Assembly: GCA_959603585.1 (NCBI GenBank)
Contig: CAUGYD010000004.1
Span: 62,001 to 126,000, forward strand
Origin: Scatosoma sp900555925
GTDB lineage: Bacteria > Bacillota > Clostridia > Christensenellales > Borkfalkiaceae
Direction of reading: 5' to 3'
Length of the DNA: 64,000 nucleotides
In this document: piece by piece, positions 34,766-43,289 of the stretch
How the letters are laid out: the number at the start of each line of letters is the position of its first letter
Numbering within the stretch: the first letter of the stretch is position 1
Made by a program: the position numbers and the translations under genes
Notes under the pieces: model-generated
Databases searched by the model: none
What the model was told of the DNA's origin: nothing
What the model saw: the letters and a program-made list of their open reading frames with translations, nothing else

Positions 34766-35845
34766 ATGTCAAACAACAAGAAGGAAGGAACGGGCAAAAA
34801 GGTAATCGGTGGTATCGCGCTGGGATTGGTGCTGATACTGCTTGGCGGAGTGGCGGGCGGCTTATTGCAGCACCATTATAAGTGGGGCGAGGACGAACCG
34901 ACGGTCGAGGAACCGGAAGATCCGAAAGACGAGGCTTCGTCGGGCGGAACGGTCATCGGAGAAAGCACGGGAAACGGCGTAAAGCTGATGAGCGCGAAGA
35001 TCGCCAAAGAAGATTATGCGGCGAACGGGATTTCTCCTATGGCAGATACAGCCTATACGATAACTGCGACGGTAGCACCATCGAACGCAACAAATAAGGC
35101 ATTGGATTGGTCGGTGGCTTTCAAAAATCCTTCCAGCGAATGGGCGACAGGAAAAACGGTAACGGATTACGTAACAATAACGCCGACGACAGACGGAGCG
35201 GTTACGGCGACAGTCGAATGTAAACAAGCCTTTGGCGAGCCTGTTGTGGTAACGGCGACCTCACGAGCCAATCCAGATATATCGGCAACGGCGACCTGTG
35301 ATTATGTTAAACGGGCTGAAAGTTTGAGTGCAACGTTTTCAGCAAGTGAATTAAAATGGCAAACGGAGTATACGGTATCAGTGGAGCCTGTATATAGTGT
35401 AGGAACCTTGGACAGCGAATTAACTATATCGGGCGGAGATTTCGCGCTTACGGAAGGATTTAAGGACGCCGTAGAGGCAAAAATGCAGTCGAGCTATGTG
35501 AGTATGTTAAAATATTATGAGCAAGCGAGATATGAATTTAATGCAGAGACGTCGATTTTTGAAATCATGGATATGAATCCTTTCCTTACGTTTGCGCAAT
35601 CAAGCGGGGATAAATTCACACAAATGAAGGTACGGGATAATTTCAATAATGCGTTTACGTTAGCGGCCGGAGAGTATCAAGATACGCAAGCAACGTTTAC
35701 CCTTGAATATTCTTGTACTTATGAAGAAGAAGTTTATCATTCGGGAGAGACCTCTATAAACTTAAAATTTGATGCTGAATCTCTTGTAATTACAGTTACC
35801 GATATTACATTAGATAATGACCATTTTATTTTTTTGAAAAAATAA
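34766..35845 (+). CDS. Membrane-anchored Ig-like surface protein
   Basis: 359 residues. Basic start and one N-terminal membrane helix (~13-35, GGIALGLVLILLGGVAGGLL), an acidic linker, then at least one bacterial Ig-like (Big) unit near 85-165 (TITATVAPSNATNKALDWSV…TATVECK…VTATSRANPDISATATCDYV). The helix is uncleaved by appearance, so the protein would face outward with its N-terminus in the membrane. First of three membrane or surface genes in a row. Confidence 0.6.
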   Translation: MSNNKKEGTGKKVIGGIALGLVLILLGGVAGGLLQHHYKWGEDEPTVEEPEDPKDEASSGGTVIGESTGNGVKLMSAKIAKEDYAANGISPMADTAYTITATVAPSNATNKALDWSVAFKNPSSEWATGKTVTDYVTITPTTDGAVTATVECKQAFGEPVVVTATSRANPDISATATCDYVKRAESLSATFSASELKWQTEYTVSVEPVYSVGTLDSELTISGGDFALTEGFKDAVEAKMQSSYVSMLKYYEQARYEFNAETSIFEIMDMNPFLTFAQSSGDKFTQMKVRDNFNNAFTLAAGEYQDTQATFTLEYSCTYEEEVYHSGETSINLKFDAESLVITVTDITLDNDHFIFLKK

Positions 35846-35859
35846 AGAAGGAGTGAGAA

Positions 35860-36450
35860 ATGAGTAAAGCGAACGGCACGATAAACGCAATCGGAAAAAT
35901 CATAACATATATCCTTGTCGTGTTGCTTGTACTCGTTATAGCGGGCGGTATATCTTATTTTGTCTTGCGTGATCAAGGCATAACATACTATGTGGAATAC
36001 GGCGGCGAAAAATATCTTGCGGATTCTGACGGCGGAAGTGTATATCTTCCGCCCTCGGATAAACCGCAATCCTTTGCCGTAAAATCTTTGACGGGCGGCG
36101 AGGTTAACTTTGACGTAAAAATCACTTCAAACAGCGCGAATAATTTTACTTTTGTGTATGACGGTCAACCGCAAAAATTTTACGGTACAAACGAGGAACA
36201 AAACGATTATTCGGAAGTATTCGGATTAGAAAAAAGCGCGGACGGCTTTACGCTTTCTATCCCTGAAAACTTTACGATTGAAGAAGCGGTAAAAATGAAA
36301 TACGGCGGCGATATTGAAATACAAGGAGACTTAAACTACAAACTCTGTTATTTTGTAATAACCGTATCCGTAGACAAAACGGCGGTAAATCTATGGTTCA
36401 ATTTTACCGAATTAAAGATTACGCTTGATCCGCCGTCAATAATCTTTTGA
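35860..36450 (+). CDS. Membrane-anchored protein of unknown function
   Basis: 196 residues with an N-terminal membrane helix (~12-36, GKIITYILVVLLVLVIAGGISYFVL) and a beta-rich outer domain of about 155 residues. GAAGGAGTGAG site. Its topology is like the previous protein's, so both may be subunits of one surface structure. No family recognised. Confidence 0.55.
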   Translation: MSKANGTINAIGKIITYILVVLLVLVIAGGISYFVLRDQGITYYVEYGGEKYLADSDGGSVYLPPSDKPQSFAVKSLTGGEVNFDVKITSNSANNFTFVYDGQPQKFYGTNEEQNDYSEVFGLEKSADGFTLSIPENFTIEEAVKMKYGGDIEIQGDLNYKLCYFVITVSVDKTAVNLWFNFTELKITLDPPSIIF

Positions 36451-36461
36451 GAGGTGAACAA

Positions 36462-38474
36462 ATGCGAAAAATTTTGAAACTACATTTTCAACGGTTTTTA
36501 TCGCTGTTTCTCCTCTGTGTGTTATGTATTGTAACGATATTGGGCGGGCGATTGTCCGCCCCTTACGCTTATGCCGAAAGCAACAGGGCTTTGGAATTTG
36601 ATAAAACGAACGTCATGGACGATTTGACGGGCGCAACGATTAACGGCAAGCCGTTTAATCTGTACGACTATCCGTATGACAGTACGGGCGTTATAAAGCA
36701 CCCTGAAATCATGAATGTCGTGGAGTATTGCTATTCCTTTTATTCCAATGCGCGCGGGAATTACGGTTTGTATCTGTATTTCTATAATCCGCAAGCCTTG
36801 AATATCGATACGGACAGCAACGCGAATAAGGTACAGTTGGCCGTATCTTGGACGACGGACAGCGACGGGAATCTTATTCCCGACGAATACGATAAATTCG
36901 ATTTACAGTTCTGCTCTGTGTCCGAAGGCGCAAGTTATGCGCGGCTGTTCTATAAATTCCGCGTCGTAGACCATGTAGGCGCGGACGGAAAGACGATAGC
37001 GGAACGGGTAAACAGTAACGAGCGGCGTTACGACATTTCGGGCGTGGAATTGGTTACGGAAGGTAACGCGAACGCAACGGAATATACGGTCGGCGGTACA
37101 TATCTTTTTACGGGCTATGCCAAAGGTTACGGTGCGGACGAAACCGCCGAAAGCAATCTTTCTTGCGCTGTCCGTAACTTGGAAACGATACGGCTCGACT
37201 TATCGGGAGAAACGGACGGCGTGGACAAACGCACCTATTGGCGCAGTAATTCGTCCTCCGCGGGCGCTCACCACCAAAATCAAATCAATTCCGTGTTCTT
37301 TGCTATCGATAAAAAGGTTTTGGAAAAATACGGTTATACCTTACAGCGGATAAAAGCGGAATGGTGGGAATATAAAACCCGTCCCGCTATCGTTATTGAC
37401 GACCAAAGAATTTATAACGAGCTTCTTAAATGGAACGGTGTAGAAATTTCCGAAGATTACGACAGAACTCGCGGCTGGATGTTGTATAATGCAGATTATT
37501 CTGTAACGTCCTCTTTATCTCGTTATCAATGGTCTTGGAATGCTGACCTTCGAGACAATCCTAATCATTCCGCCACCTCCGAAGATATAGACACTCTTTT
37601 GCCCCTGCTCTTTTATACGGGCGGCGTTGATGTAAATGATTACGTTCTGCTCCCCGAAACGCTGCAAACTTATTTTGAAACGTATAACAAAAGTTACGTA
37701 AACGGACATTTGCAATTTAACAACAAGGATTACAGCGCGGATTTGTTTGACGACAGTGTGGACGAAGGACGTACTCGCGGTTATAACTTGCGGGAATTTG
37801 ACATAAGCAACCCCGATGACCTTTGGGATATTCATTCCTATGACGATACCCATAATTGGTGGGATAAACTTTGGGATTACGGTTTCGGCAGTATTACGAC
37901 CGACGACAGTTACAGGGATATAAAACCCATAGAAATGGTTACGCCCGAACTTATGGCTCAATCCGATTTGGCGAATACTCTGTTCATTAATCCCGATGAC
38001 GTTGAGACTTTCACGGATTATTATAATTCCGTAAAAGACGATTGCGAAGTATTTTTATTCCGCTATGCCGTTACGGATTATTGGGCGGAAGATTTATCCG
38101 TATTTGAAATCAATCCAAACGATTACGGCGGCGAACACCATAACGGAGTAGGCGAACTGCGGCAGGGTACACAATTCTTTGATTTTGACATTCTCGAATT
38201 TACGTTTAACAAAGAAGGCGTATATACGGTAATCCCTGTGGTTTCTTCCCCTATCGACCATATCAGCGGTTATACGCCGAGCGTAGAACCCGATGACCCT
38301 GATTGGTGGAAAATCCTGCTGGCAGTGCTTGCGCTGATTGTTTTACTCATAATCTTTATGCCGATTCTGCCTTACGTAATAAAGGCGGTTGTTTGGGTGA
38401 TTCTGCTTCCCTTCAAACTCATTGGCTGGATTATTAAGAGTATATCCGATGCCGTTAAAAAGCGAAAACGGTGA
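36462..38474 (+). CDS. Large exported protein with C-terminal membrane anchor
   Basis: 670 residues. Signal peptide to ~33 (FLSLFLLCVLCIVTILGG…YAYAES). A long aromatic-rich outer region follows. The C-terminus has two adjacent membrane helices (WWKILLAVLALIVLLIIF; VIKAVVWVILLPFKLIGW) and a basic end (KKRKR). Start ATG 36462 with AGGTGA is preferred over TTG 36447. This layout, a large secreted head held by a C-terminal helix, is that of an adhesin and also of filamentous-phage pIII-type proteins; the second reading is inference from gene order only. Confidence 0.65.
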   Translation: MRKILKLHFQRFLSLFLLCVLCIVTILGGRLSAPYAYAESNRALEFDKTNVMDDLTGATINGKPFNLYDYPYDSTGVIKHPEIMNVVEYCYSFYSNARGNYGLYLYFYNPQALNIDTDSNANKVQLAVSWTTDSDGNLIPDEYDKFDLQFCSVSEGASYARLFYKFRVVDHVGADGKTIAERVNSNERRYDISGVELVTEGNANATEYTVGGTYLFTGYAKGYGADETAESNLSCAVRNLETIRLDLSGETDGVDKRTYWRSNSSSAGAHHQNQINSVFFAIDKKVLEKYGYTLQRIKAEWWEYKTRPAIVIDDQRIYNELLKWNGVEISEDYDRTRGWMLYNADYSVTSSLSRYQWSWNADLRDNPNHSATSEDIDTLLPLLFYTGGVDVNDYVLLPETLQTYFETYNKSYVNGHLQFNNKDYSADLFDDSVDEGRTRGYNLREFDISNPDDLWDIHSYDDTHNWWDKLWDYGFGSITTDDSYRDIKPIEMVTPELMAQSDLANTLFINPDDVETFTDYYNSVKDDCEVFLFRYAVTDYWAEDLSVFEINPNDYGGEHHNGVGELRQGTQFFDFDILEFTFNKEGVYTVIPVVSSPIDHISGYTPSVEPDDPDWWKILLAVLALIVLLIIFMPILPYVIKAVVWVILLPFKLIGWIIKSISDAVKKRKR

Positions 38475-38510
38475 AGAAAACAACGTCCACAAAGAAAAAG
38501 GAAAAAAGAA

Positions 38511-39011
38511 ATGAGCAAACAAAAGAAGAACACAAAAAAGCCCGCCGCAAGTAAAACGGCGGGTAAGAAAAAATCCGTAAAAGCAAAAACGAAAAAAGAG
38601 AAAATTGCGCTGCTGGAACGAATGATCGCCGCGCTGCAAAATCGCTTAAAAAAATTAAAGCGGGATAACAGTCCGGCAAGAAATGAGTTTCGGTATAACA
38701 ATCAGACAAAACACCCGAATTATGTATTTGAGGAAAAGTCCGGAAAATATCATTCAGTAGGAATTACGCACGGAGAGCAGACTTTCGGAAAGAAAAATAT
38801 GCCGTTAAAACAAAATCCCAAGAAAGGAGACAAACAGTCAGCATATGTCCGTAGCGGAATAATTACCGATAAGAAAAACAATTACAGTAAAAAACCTATT
38901 AAAAATATGCAATTTGAAAATTCCGATTTTACTAACGTGAAAAGTAAAATCCGAAATTATAAAAAACAGAGGAAAAAGGCACAAAAAAAGACAGGCAGCG
39001 AACGCAGATAA
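38511..39011 (+). CDS. Basic coiled-coil protein of unknown function
   Basis: 166 residues, isoelectric point clearly high. Lys-rich N-terminus, a short leucine-heptad helix (~31-48, LLERMIAALQNRLKKLK), then a polar C-terminal half ending KKAQKKTGSERR. No membrane segment and no family recognised. Could bind DNA of the element. Confidence 0.5.
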   Translation: MSKQKKNTKKPAASKTAGKKKSVKAKTKKEKIALLERMIAALQNRLKKLKRDNSPARNEFRYNNQTKHPNYVFEEKSGKYHSVGITHGEQTFGKKNMPLKQNPKKGDKQSAYVRSGIITDKKNNYSKKPIKNMQFENSDFTNVKSKIRNYKKQRKKAQKKTGSERR

Positions 39012-39106
39012 ATCTGCAACATATGCCCGCCTGTCTGTCACAATCTTTCGATTGTACTATTATTATACCCAAAAAATCGGAAAAAGTCAATAGGTTAGGG
39101 CAAAAA

Positions 39107-39205
39107 ATGTTGAAAATACTAAAACTGATACTGCGAATCGTGATATATGTCGCCATAATCTTGGCGGTGCTGTATCTGGTAAGTACGTTTAAGCGGGTAT
39201 TTTGA
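39107..39205 (+). CDS. 32-residue single-helix membrane peptide
   Basis: ATG 39107 to TGA 39203-39205. MLKILKLILRI then VIYVAIILAVLYLVS: almost entirely one membrane helix with basic ends. It lies immediately before the large membrane ATPase-like gene and overlaps its upstream start region. AGGG is the only ribosome-site candidate. Tiny membrane peptides are typical of virion or secretion modules, but other roles are open. Confidence 0.5.
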   Translation: MLKILKLILRIVIYVAIILAVLYLVSTFKRVF

Positions 39206-39207
39206 AA

Positions 39208-41511
39208 ATGAAAAAAGAAACGAGACGGCGAATAGACCGCCGGACAATTTATCATATCGTAAGCGCGGCGGTGCTGGTCGGCTCGTTGCTGTTTTCTGTT
39301 TTTTATTTCCGCGCGGTATTCTTCCGGACGATTCAATCGTTCAAGGACTTCGGACTTTCGGTAGCGTACTATTTCACGCAGCTTTCAGGCTTTGAAGGAC
39401 TTATAACGCCGACGGTGGGGGAAATCCCGAACAACGCGACGGAAGTATTACCGTTTCAGCCGTCGGAGTTTATAACGGGCCTGAAAGCCTACGGGAAAAC
39501 TCTGATTTCCAAAGAGAACGCGGAGGCGTTTTTTCTGGGACTGTCGAAAGGGCTTTCGACGTTCTCAAAAGCGGCGATCCTGATTCTCCCGGTGCTTATT
39601 CTGTTGTGGGTTTTAATCAAAAATTCATACAGGCGGCCGAACAATAATTATAACGCGGACACAAAACCGTTGCGGGTTTATAAGAAAATCGAAGCGGCGA
39701 CGTGGGGAAGGTGCAAAACATTTTTCAAAAGCTATGCAGATTTCCTGAACGAACATCGAGGCTATATTCTGGCCGCAGGGTTAATCTGGTCGTATAACCT
39801 GAATGTATTGACGATTATCATGGAATTTTTTGCGTTCGTGTTCTATTTCGCGGTGAGTTTTGACGCATTGGGAATCTTTACGCAGATTGCAAAGCTGGCG
39901 ATGGATCTGACGGTGGCAATAAATTTCCTGCCATGGTGGAGCTGGGCGGTAGTCGGATTTCTGATCTTCGACGCGATCCGAAAGAACATAGGAACGCAGC
40001 GGCTGCGGGGCTACGAGGCGCGGAATCAAGATTTTTTGGAATCGTACCCGGGCGCGCTGTTCGTGGTCGGGAAGCAGCGTGCGAAAAAGACGACGATGAT
40101 CACGGATATGGCGCTCTCCCAAGAAGCAATCTTTCGTGAAAAGGCGAAAGAAAAACTTCAAGCCCGGGATATGCAGTTCCCGTTTTTCCCGTGGATATTG
40201 CTCGAAAAGTATCTGGAAGAAGGAATAGCGGCGGGATATTTCCCGACGTTGGCGAAAGTACGGCGGTTTATCGGGTATCTGAAAATCGGCTGCGGGTTAC
40301 ATAGCCGCCAAAGAAAAAGACTTTTGGAAATCCTTTCCCGGAAATATGCTTATCCGTATCAAGATTTTTTGTTCGGTTACAACCCCGAAAACGGAATGAC
40401 GTATAAAGCGGGCTTGGGAACGGTAGACCTTTTCGAGGCGCTGGAAGCGTATGCGCAGCTGTATTGGATCTATGCATCGCCGACGCCGCTGCTGATTGGG
40501 AACTATGCGATCCGAACGGACGCGGGGCGAGTGGATTTCGGGAATTTCCCGCTGTTTATAGAAGATTTCTTTTCAAGTGACGAGCAGCCCTCCGCCTATT
40601 CCCACATTTTAGACGAGGACGGAATGCGTCTGGGAAAGGTGTTCGACGACAAGGGCAAATATAAAGACGGTCTGGAAGTCGGAATTATCAATATCATGGA
40701 GGTAGCGAAAGACCGCGGGAACCAGCACACGAGAACGGGGAGCATAAACGATCCCGATTGTAATCAGAAAAACGATCTGTTTGAATTAGACGTCAAAATG
40801 CGCGGTCATGCAGCGACGGTAGACAATTACACGTTTTTCCGAATGTTCATGGACGACCAGAGGCCCGACTCTTTGGGAGCGGATAACAAAGACCTTTGCG
40901 ACAGCGTGATGATCAAGAAAATGTCGGAGGCGAAAATCGTAATGCCGGGCTTTGCGATAGAGGAAGCGGCGTATCTGATAGCGACGAATTTTTTCGACAG
41001 GATTTATTATCGGATCCGAAACCTGCGCGGAGACAATACGCTTTTCCTGTATCTCATGAAGAAGCTATACAGGATATTATATCGACATTACGAGAAGATC
41101 TTCAACCGATATTCGGTATATGTGGGAACGGTGCGTATAACGAACGAAATGGCGGGAGAGCAAATCACGGATAAGGGCAAATATTATATCTGCACGTATA
41201 AGATATATAACAACCGCTTTGCGACGGACAGCATCCGAGAGTTTTACACGCAGAAGGCGCTGCGCTCGAAAACGGGCCTGAACGATTTCCCGCAATACAA
41301 AGAACTTCGTCCAAGCTGTGAGGAGATGCAGAGCGTACATAGCTTCTTTTATAAGAAAGTATTCGAGGCGTTCGAGGATAACAGTGCAGAAGCGATAAAG
41401 CAGAAGATCTACCGCGAGAAAGCGGGAGTGAAATACGTGTGGCACCCTCGGGAAAAGCCCGAAGGAAAAGGCGAGGAGAAGGAAGAAAATGGCCCGCGGG
41501 GACAAAAATAA
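39208..41511 (+). CDS. Large membrane protein with degenerate P-loop ATPase domain
   Basis: 767 residues. Four to five membrane helices lie in the first ~270 residues (~15-38, ~115-140, ~195-225, ~245-262). A nucleotide-binding-like strand follows at ~290: LFVVGKQRAKKTTMITDMAL. This has the spacing of a Walker A motif, but the second glycine is Lys. A Walker-B-like strand with polar ending occurs near 490 (GIINIMEVAKDRGNQ), then RGHAATVDNYTFFRMF and MDDQRP. The layout (helices first, ATPase behind) is closer to coupling-protein or FtsK-like motors than to Zot-type pI proteins. Probably the motor of DNA or virion transfer for the element; the missing glycine makes activity uncertain. Confidence 0.6.
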   Translation: MKKETRRRIDRRTIYHIVSAAVLVGSLLFSVFYFRAVFFRTIQSFKDFGLSVAYYFTQLSGFEGLITPTVGEIPNNATEVLPFQPSEFITGLKAYGKTLISKENAEAFFLGLSKGLSTFSKAAILILPVLILLWVLIKNSYRRPNNNYNADTKPLRVYKKIEAATWGRCKTFFKSYADFLNEHRGYILAAGLIWSYNLNVLTIIMEFFAFVFYFAVSFDALGIFTQIAKLAMDLTVAINFLPWWSWAVVGFLIFDAIRKNIGTQRLRGYEARNQDFLESYPGALFVVGKQRAKKTTMITDMALSQEAIFREKAKEKLQARDMQFPFFPWILLEKYLEEGIAAGYFPTLAKVRRFIGYLKIGCGLHSRQRKRLLEILSRKYAYPYQDFLFGYNPENGMTYKAGLGTVDLFEALEAYAQLYWIYASPTPLLIGNYAIRTDAGRVDFGNFPLFIEDFFSSDEQPSAYSHILDEDGMRLGKVFDDKGKYKDGLEVGIINIMEVAKDRGNQHTRTGSINDPDCNQKNDLFELDVKMRGHAATVDNYTFFRMFMDDQRPDSLGADNKDLCDSVMIKKMSEAKIVMPGFAIEEAAYLIATNFFDRIYYRIRNLRGDNTLFLYLMKKLYRILYRHYEKIFNRYSVYVGTVRITNEMAGEQITDKGKYYICTYKIYNNRFATDSIREFYTQKALRSKTGLNDFPQYKELRPSCEEMQSVHSFFYKKVFEAFEDNSAEAIKQKIYREKAGVKYVWHPREKPEGKGEEKEENGPRGQK

Positions 41512-41912
41512 AACGAGCGGGGCAGGTAAGCGACGAAAAGACCGCGGGCGGTTGGAATAGAGCGATGAGGCCGGGCGCGGGGGAACTCTCACTTATCCAG
41601 CGGCGCCGAAGGCGCAAAGGAGAAGGGAGACGGCAGAGCCGGGGCAATCCCGAACGAAACAACGTTGCCCGGATAAAAGACGGTGACGGCCAAACCGCCG
41701 GAAATGCGGACGTATATCCCCGCACCGTGGGGCGGGGGAGACGGCCGCAGAGCCGGCGGGCGGTCGGCAACGGCGCCGGGCAACGTCATGCGGGCGGGGA
41801 GGTTAAAATTAAGCCGCGGCGCGCCGTATCTTATTCCCCCGCAAGAGGCGGCGTTCGCGTCCGCCGATGAGGGGGCGCCCCTCGCCACAGGGACAAAATC
41901 GAGGAAAAAATT
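41512..41912 (+). other. GC-rich structured region without a clear gene
   Basis: About 400 bp, markedly richer in G+C than both sides. It holds many small inverted repeats; ACGTTGCCCGG (41662-41672) pairs exactly with 41776-41786 around a 103-base segment that itself can fold. Overlapping frames here are arginine-, glycine- and proline-rich, as expected of GC-rich noncoding DNA, although a 23-codon frame (ATG 41489) and a 101-codon frame (ATG 41565) exist. Candidates: origin of replication or transfer, or a structured RNA. Confidence 0.5.
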
Positions 41913-42158
41913 ATGACAAGGGCGATCAAAATCGAAAATTTAACGAAAATCGACGCGACGTCGGCGCAGATATTGAGAGTTATATCTCTGCATCTGGGCG
42001 AGGATTCGGCCGCCTTTGTCGATTACAATCTGATTGCCAAATCCCTGAATTTGGATCGCGATACGGTTCGAAAAGCGGTCAATCGCATGATAAAAAATAA
42101 AATTCTGAAAAAGGAAAACGGGAAACTGTCGATCCAGAACGCCGTTTTGGTAAAGTAA
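41913..42158 (+). CDS. Small winged-helix protein
   Basis: 81 residues. Residues ~15-75 read as a winged helix (AQILRVISLHL; YNLIAKSLNLDRDTVRKAVNRMIKNKIL; KENGKLSI wing). Probably a DNA-binding regulator or accessory replication factor of the element. It directly follows the GC-rich region; the ribosome site is GAGGAAAAA. Confidence 0.7.
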   Translation: MTRAIKIENLTKIDATSAQILRVISLHLGEDSAAFVDYNLIAKSLNLDRDTVRKAVNRMIKNKILKKENGKLSIQNAVLVK

Positions 42159-42172
42159 AGGAGGCGCCTGAA

Positions 42173-42400
42173 ATGAACAAAAGAGACTGTCCCACACTAC
42201 GGGAACTGAGAGAGCAAAATAAAAACACCGCCGCAGAAGTCGCGGAGGTGTTGGGAGTAGCACGTTCCACTTACTCAAATTATGAGCAGGGAATCAGAAT
42301 GATAGATATTGAGCTGATAATTCCTTTGGCAAAACTCTATAATTGCACAGCCGAAGAAATTATAGAAGCTCAAATCAATAGTCGTCGGTTCGACCGATAA
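42173..42400 (+). CDS. XRE-family HTH regulator
   Basis: 75 residues. LRELREQNKNTAAEVAEVLGVARSTYSNYEQG is a Cro/C1 helix-turn-helix. Its end overlaps the convergent HTH gene at 42375-42584 by 26 bp. AAAGGAGG site. Confidence 0.85.
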   Translation: MNKRDCPTLRELREQNKNTAAEVAEVLGVARSTYSNYEQGIRMIDIELIIPLAKLYNCTAEEIIEAQINSRRFDR

Positions 42401-42584
42401 GATAATCAGCAGATATATCGTAAAAATCGCAAATACGTAATAAAACATCTAATGAGGGCTCACGAGTTCCCTGTTCGTAATTTGCATAGCAAGTCCGTGA
42501 TATTTGTAACTGTTCAGCTACTTGCTTTTGAGACAAGCCTTTGTTGAGACGTTCATTTCTCAATTTTTCATTCCAAGTCATCAT
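42375..42584 (-). CDS. XRE-family HTH repressor, possibly leaderless
   Basis: 69 residues: LRNERLNKGLSQKQVAEQLQISRTCYANYEQGTREPSLDVLLRIC in outline, Cro/C1 type, ending DYLIGRTDDY. No ribosome site precedes ATG 42584; a TAATAAT -10-like box lies only a few bases upstream, so the transcript may begin at the start codon. Divergent from the promoter at 42618, which it probably controls. Confidence 0.8.
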   Translation of the reverse strand: MMTWNEKLRNERLNKGLSQKQVAEQLQISRTCYANYEQGTREPSLDVLLRICDFYDISADYLIGRTDDY

Positions 42585-42617
42585 ATAAAAATTATTACAC
42601 GTTTTGAGTCGAAATTC

Positions 42618-42665
42618 TTGACGTGACACAAAATGAGTAGTATAATAAAGACACAAAACGAGTAA
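42618..42665 (+). promoter_or_regulatory. Promoter with direct-repeat operator
   Basis: TTGACG (42618-42623), 17-bp spacer, TATAAT (42641-42646). CACAAAATGAGTAG (42627-42640) overlaps the spacer and recurs as CACAAAACGAGTAA (42652-42665) over the start of transcription. The two are 25 bp apart. A related inverted form (ACACGTTTTGAGT) lies upstream at 42597-42609. Likely binding sites of the divergent XRE protein. Confidence 0.75.
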
Positions 42666-42684
42666 TTTGGAGGTAAAGAAAAAG

Positions 42685-42909
42685 ATGAGGAACGAGCGGA
42701 ACGGGAAAAGGAATGAAATTGAAAAAGCGGTTGAAATAATCCAGACAGCGAGCGAAAATTTAGAGAAGAGCATTTGTTTATTGCGTGGGATAATCGGACG
42801 GATGGACGCGGCCGAAGATTATGCAAAATTTCAAAGGGAGCAATTTTATGTGATCAAGGATAACCGTTCGGAACGTTGTTTCGATGAAGTAGAGGAGGCA
42901 GGAAAATGA
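42685..42909 (+). CDS. Small helical protein of unknown function
   Basis: 74 residues behind GGAGGT. Charged and helical (EIEKAVEIIQTASENLEKSI). Overlaps the next gene by ATGA. First gene of the methyltransferase transcript. No family recognised. Confidence 0.6.
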   Translation: MRNERNGKRNEIEKAVEIIQTASENLEKSICLLRGIIGRMDAAEDYAKFQREQFYVIKDNRSERCFDEVEEAGK

Positions 42910-43289
42910 AAGAGATATTGAGAGCGAAAAGCAAGACTCCGACAGAAAAGGAATGTTATGAGGAGCTTGTAAAAGTGATACGGATATATTGCTATCAGTC
43001 GGTAGTGCGGGAAGAAATAGGATTTTTTCAGAAGTGGCTGAAAAATATTTTGACGCAACTTTCAGAGTATGCGCCATCACCGGAAGATCCGGGGAAATAT
43101 CCGGCATATAAAGAGCTGCGGCGTAAGGCGAGCGAATTTGTGAGGGAACCGGCGGAAGATCCGTCGCGAGTGATGATGCAGAGAGCGGAATTGAAATCGG
43201 CGTTGGAGGAGGCAGAGAAAGCAGGCGGGCTTCGGTCGCGGCCAAGGAAGCCGAGAACGCAGGAAAAGCCGGAGAAACAAGTAAAGTGA
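42906..43289 (+). CDS. Small charged protein of unknown function
   Basis: 127 residues, helical N-terminal half and a basic Pro/Arg-rich end (RPRKPRTQEKPEKQVK). Coupled at both ends: ATGA with the previous gene and GTGA with the methyltransferase. No family recognised. May accompany the methyltransferase. Confidence 0.55.
   Translation: MKEILRAKSKTPTEKECYEELVKVIRIYCYQSVVREEIGFFQKWLKNILTQLSEYAPSPEDPGKYPAYKELRRKASEFVREPAEDPSRVMMQRAELKSALEEAEKAGGLRSRPRKPRTQEKPEKQVK

Noticed and set aside
41439..41916. Arg/Gly/Pro-rich frames across the GC-rich island
   Set aside because: Composition is what random GC-rich DNA gives in several frames at once; kept only as a noncoding structured region.
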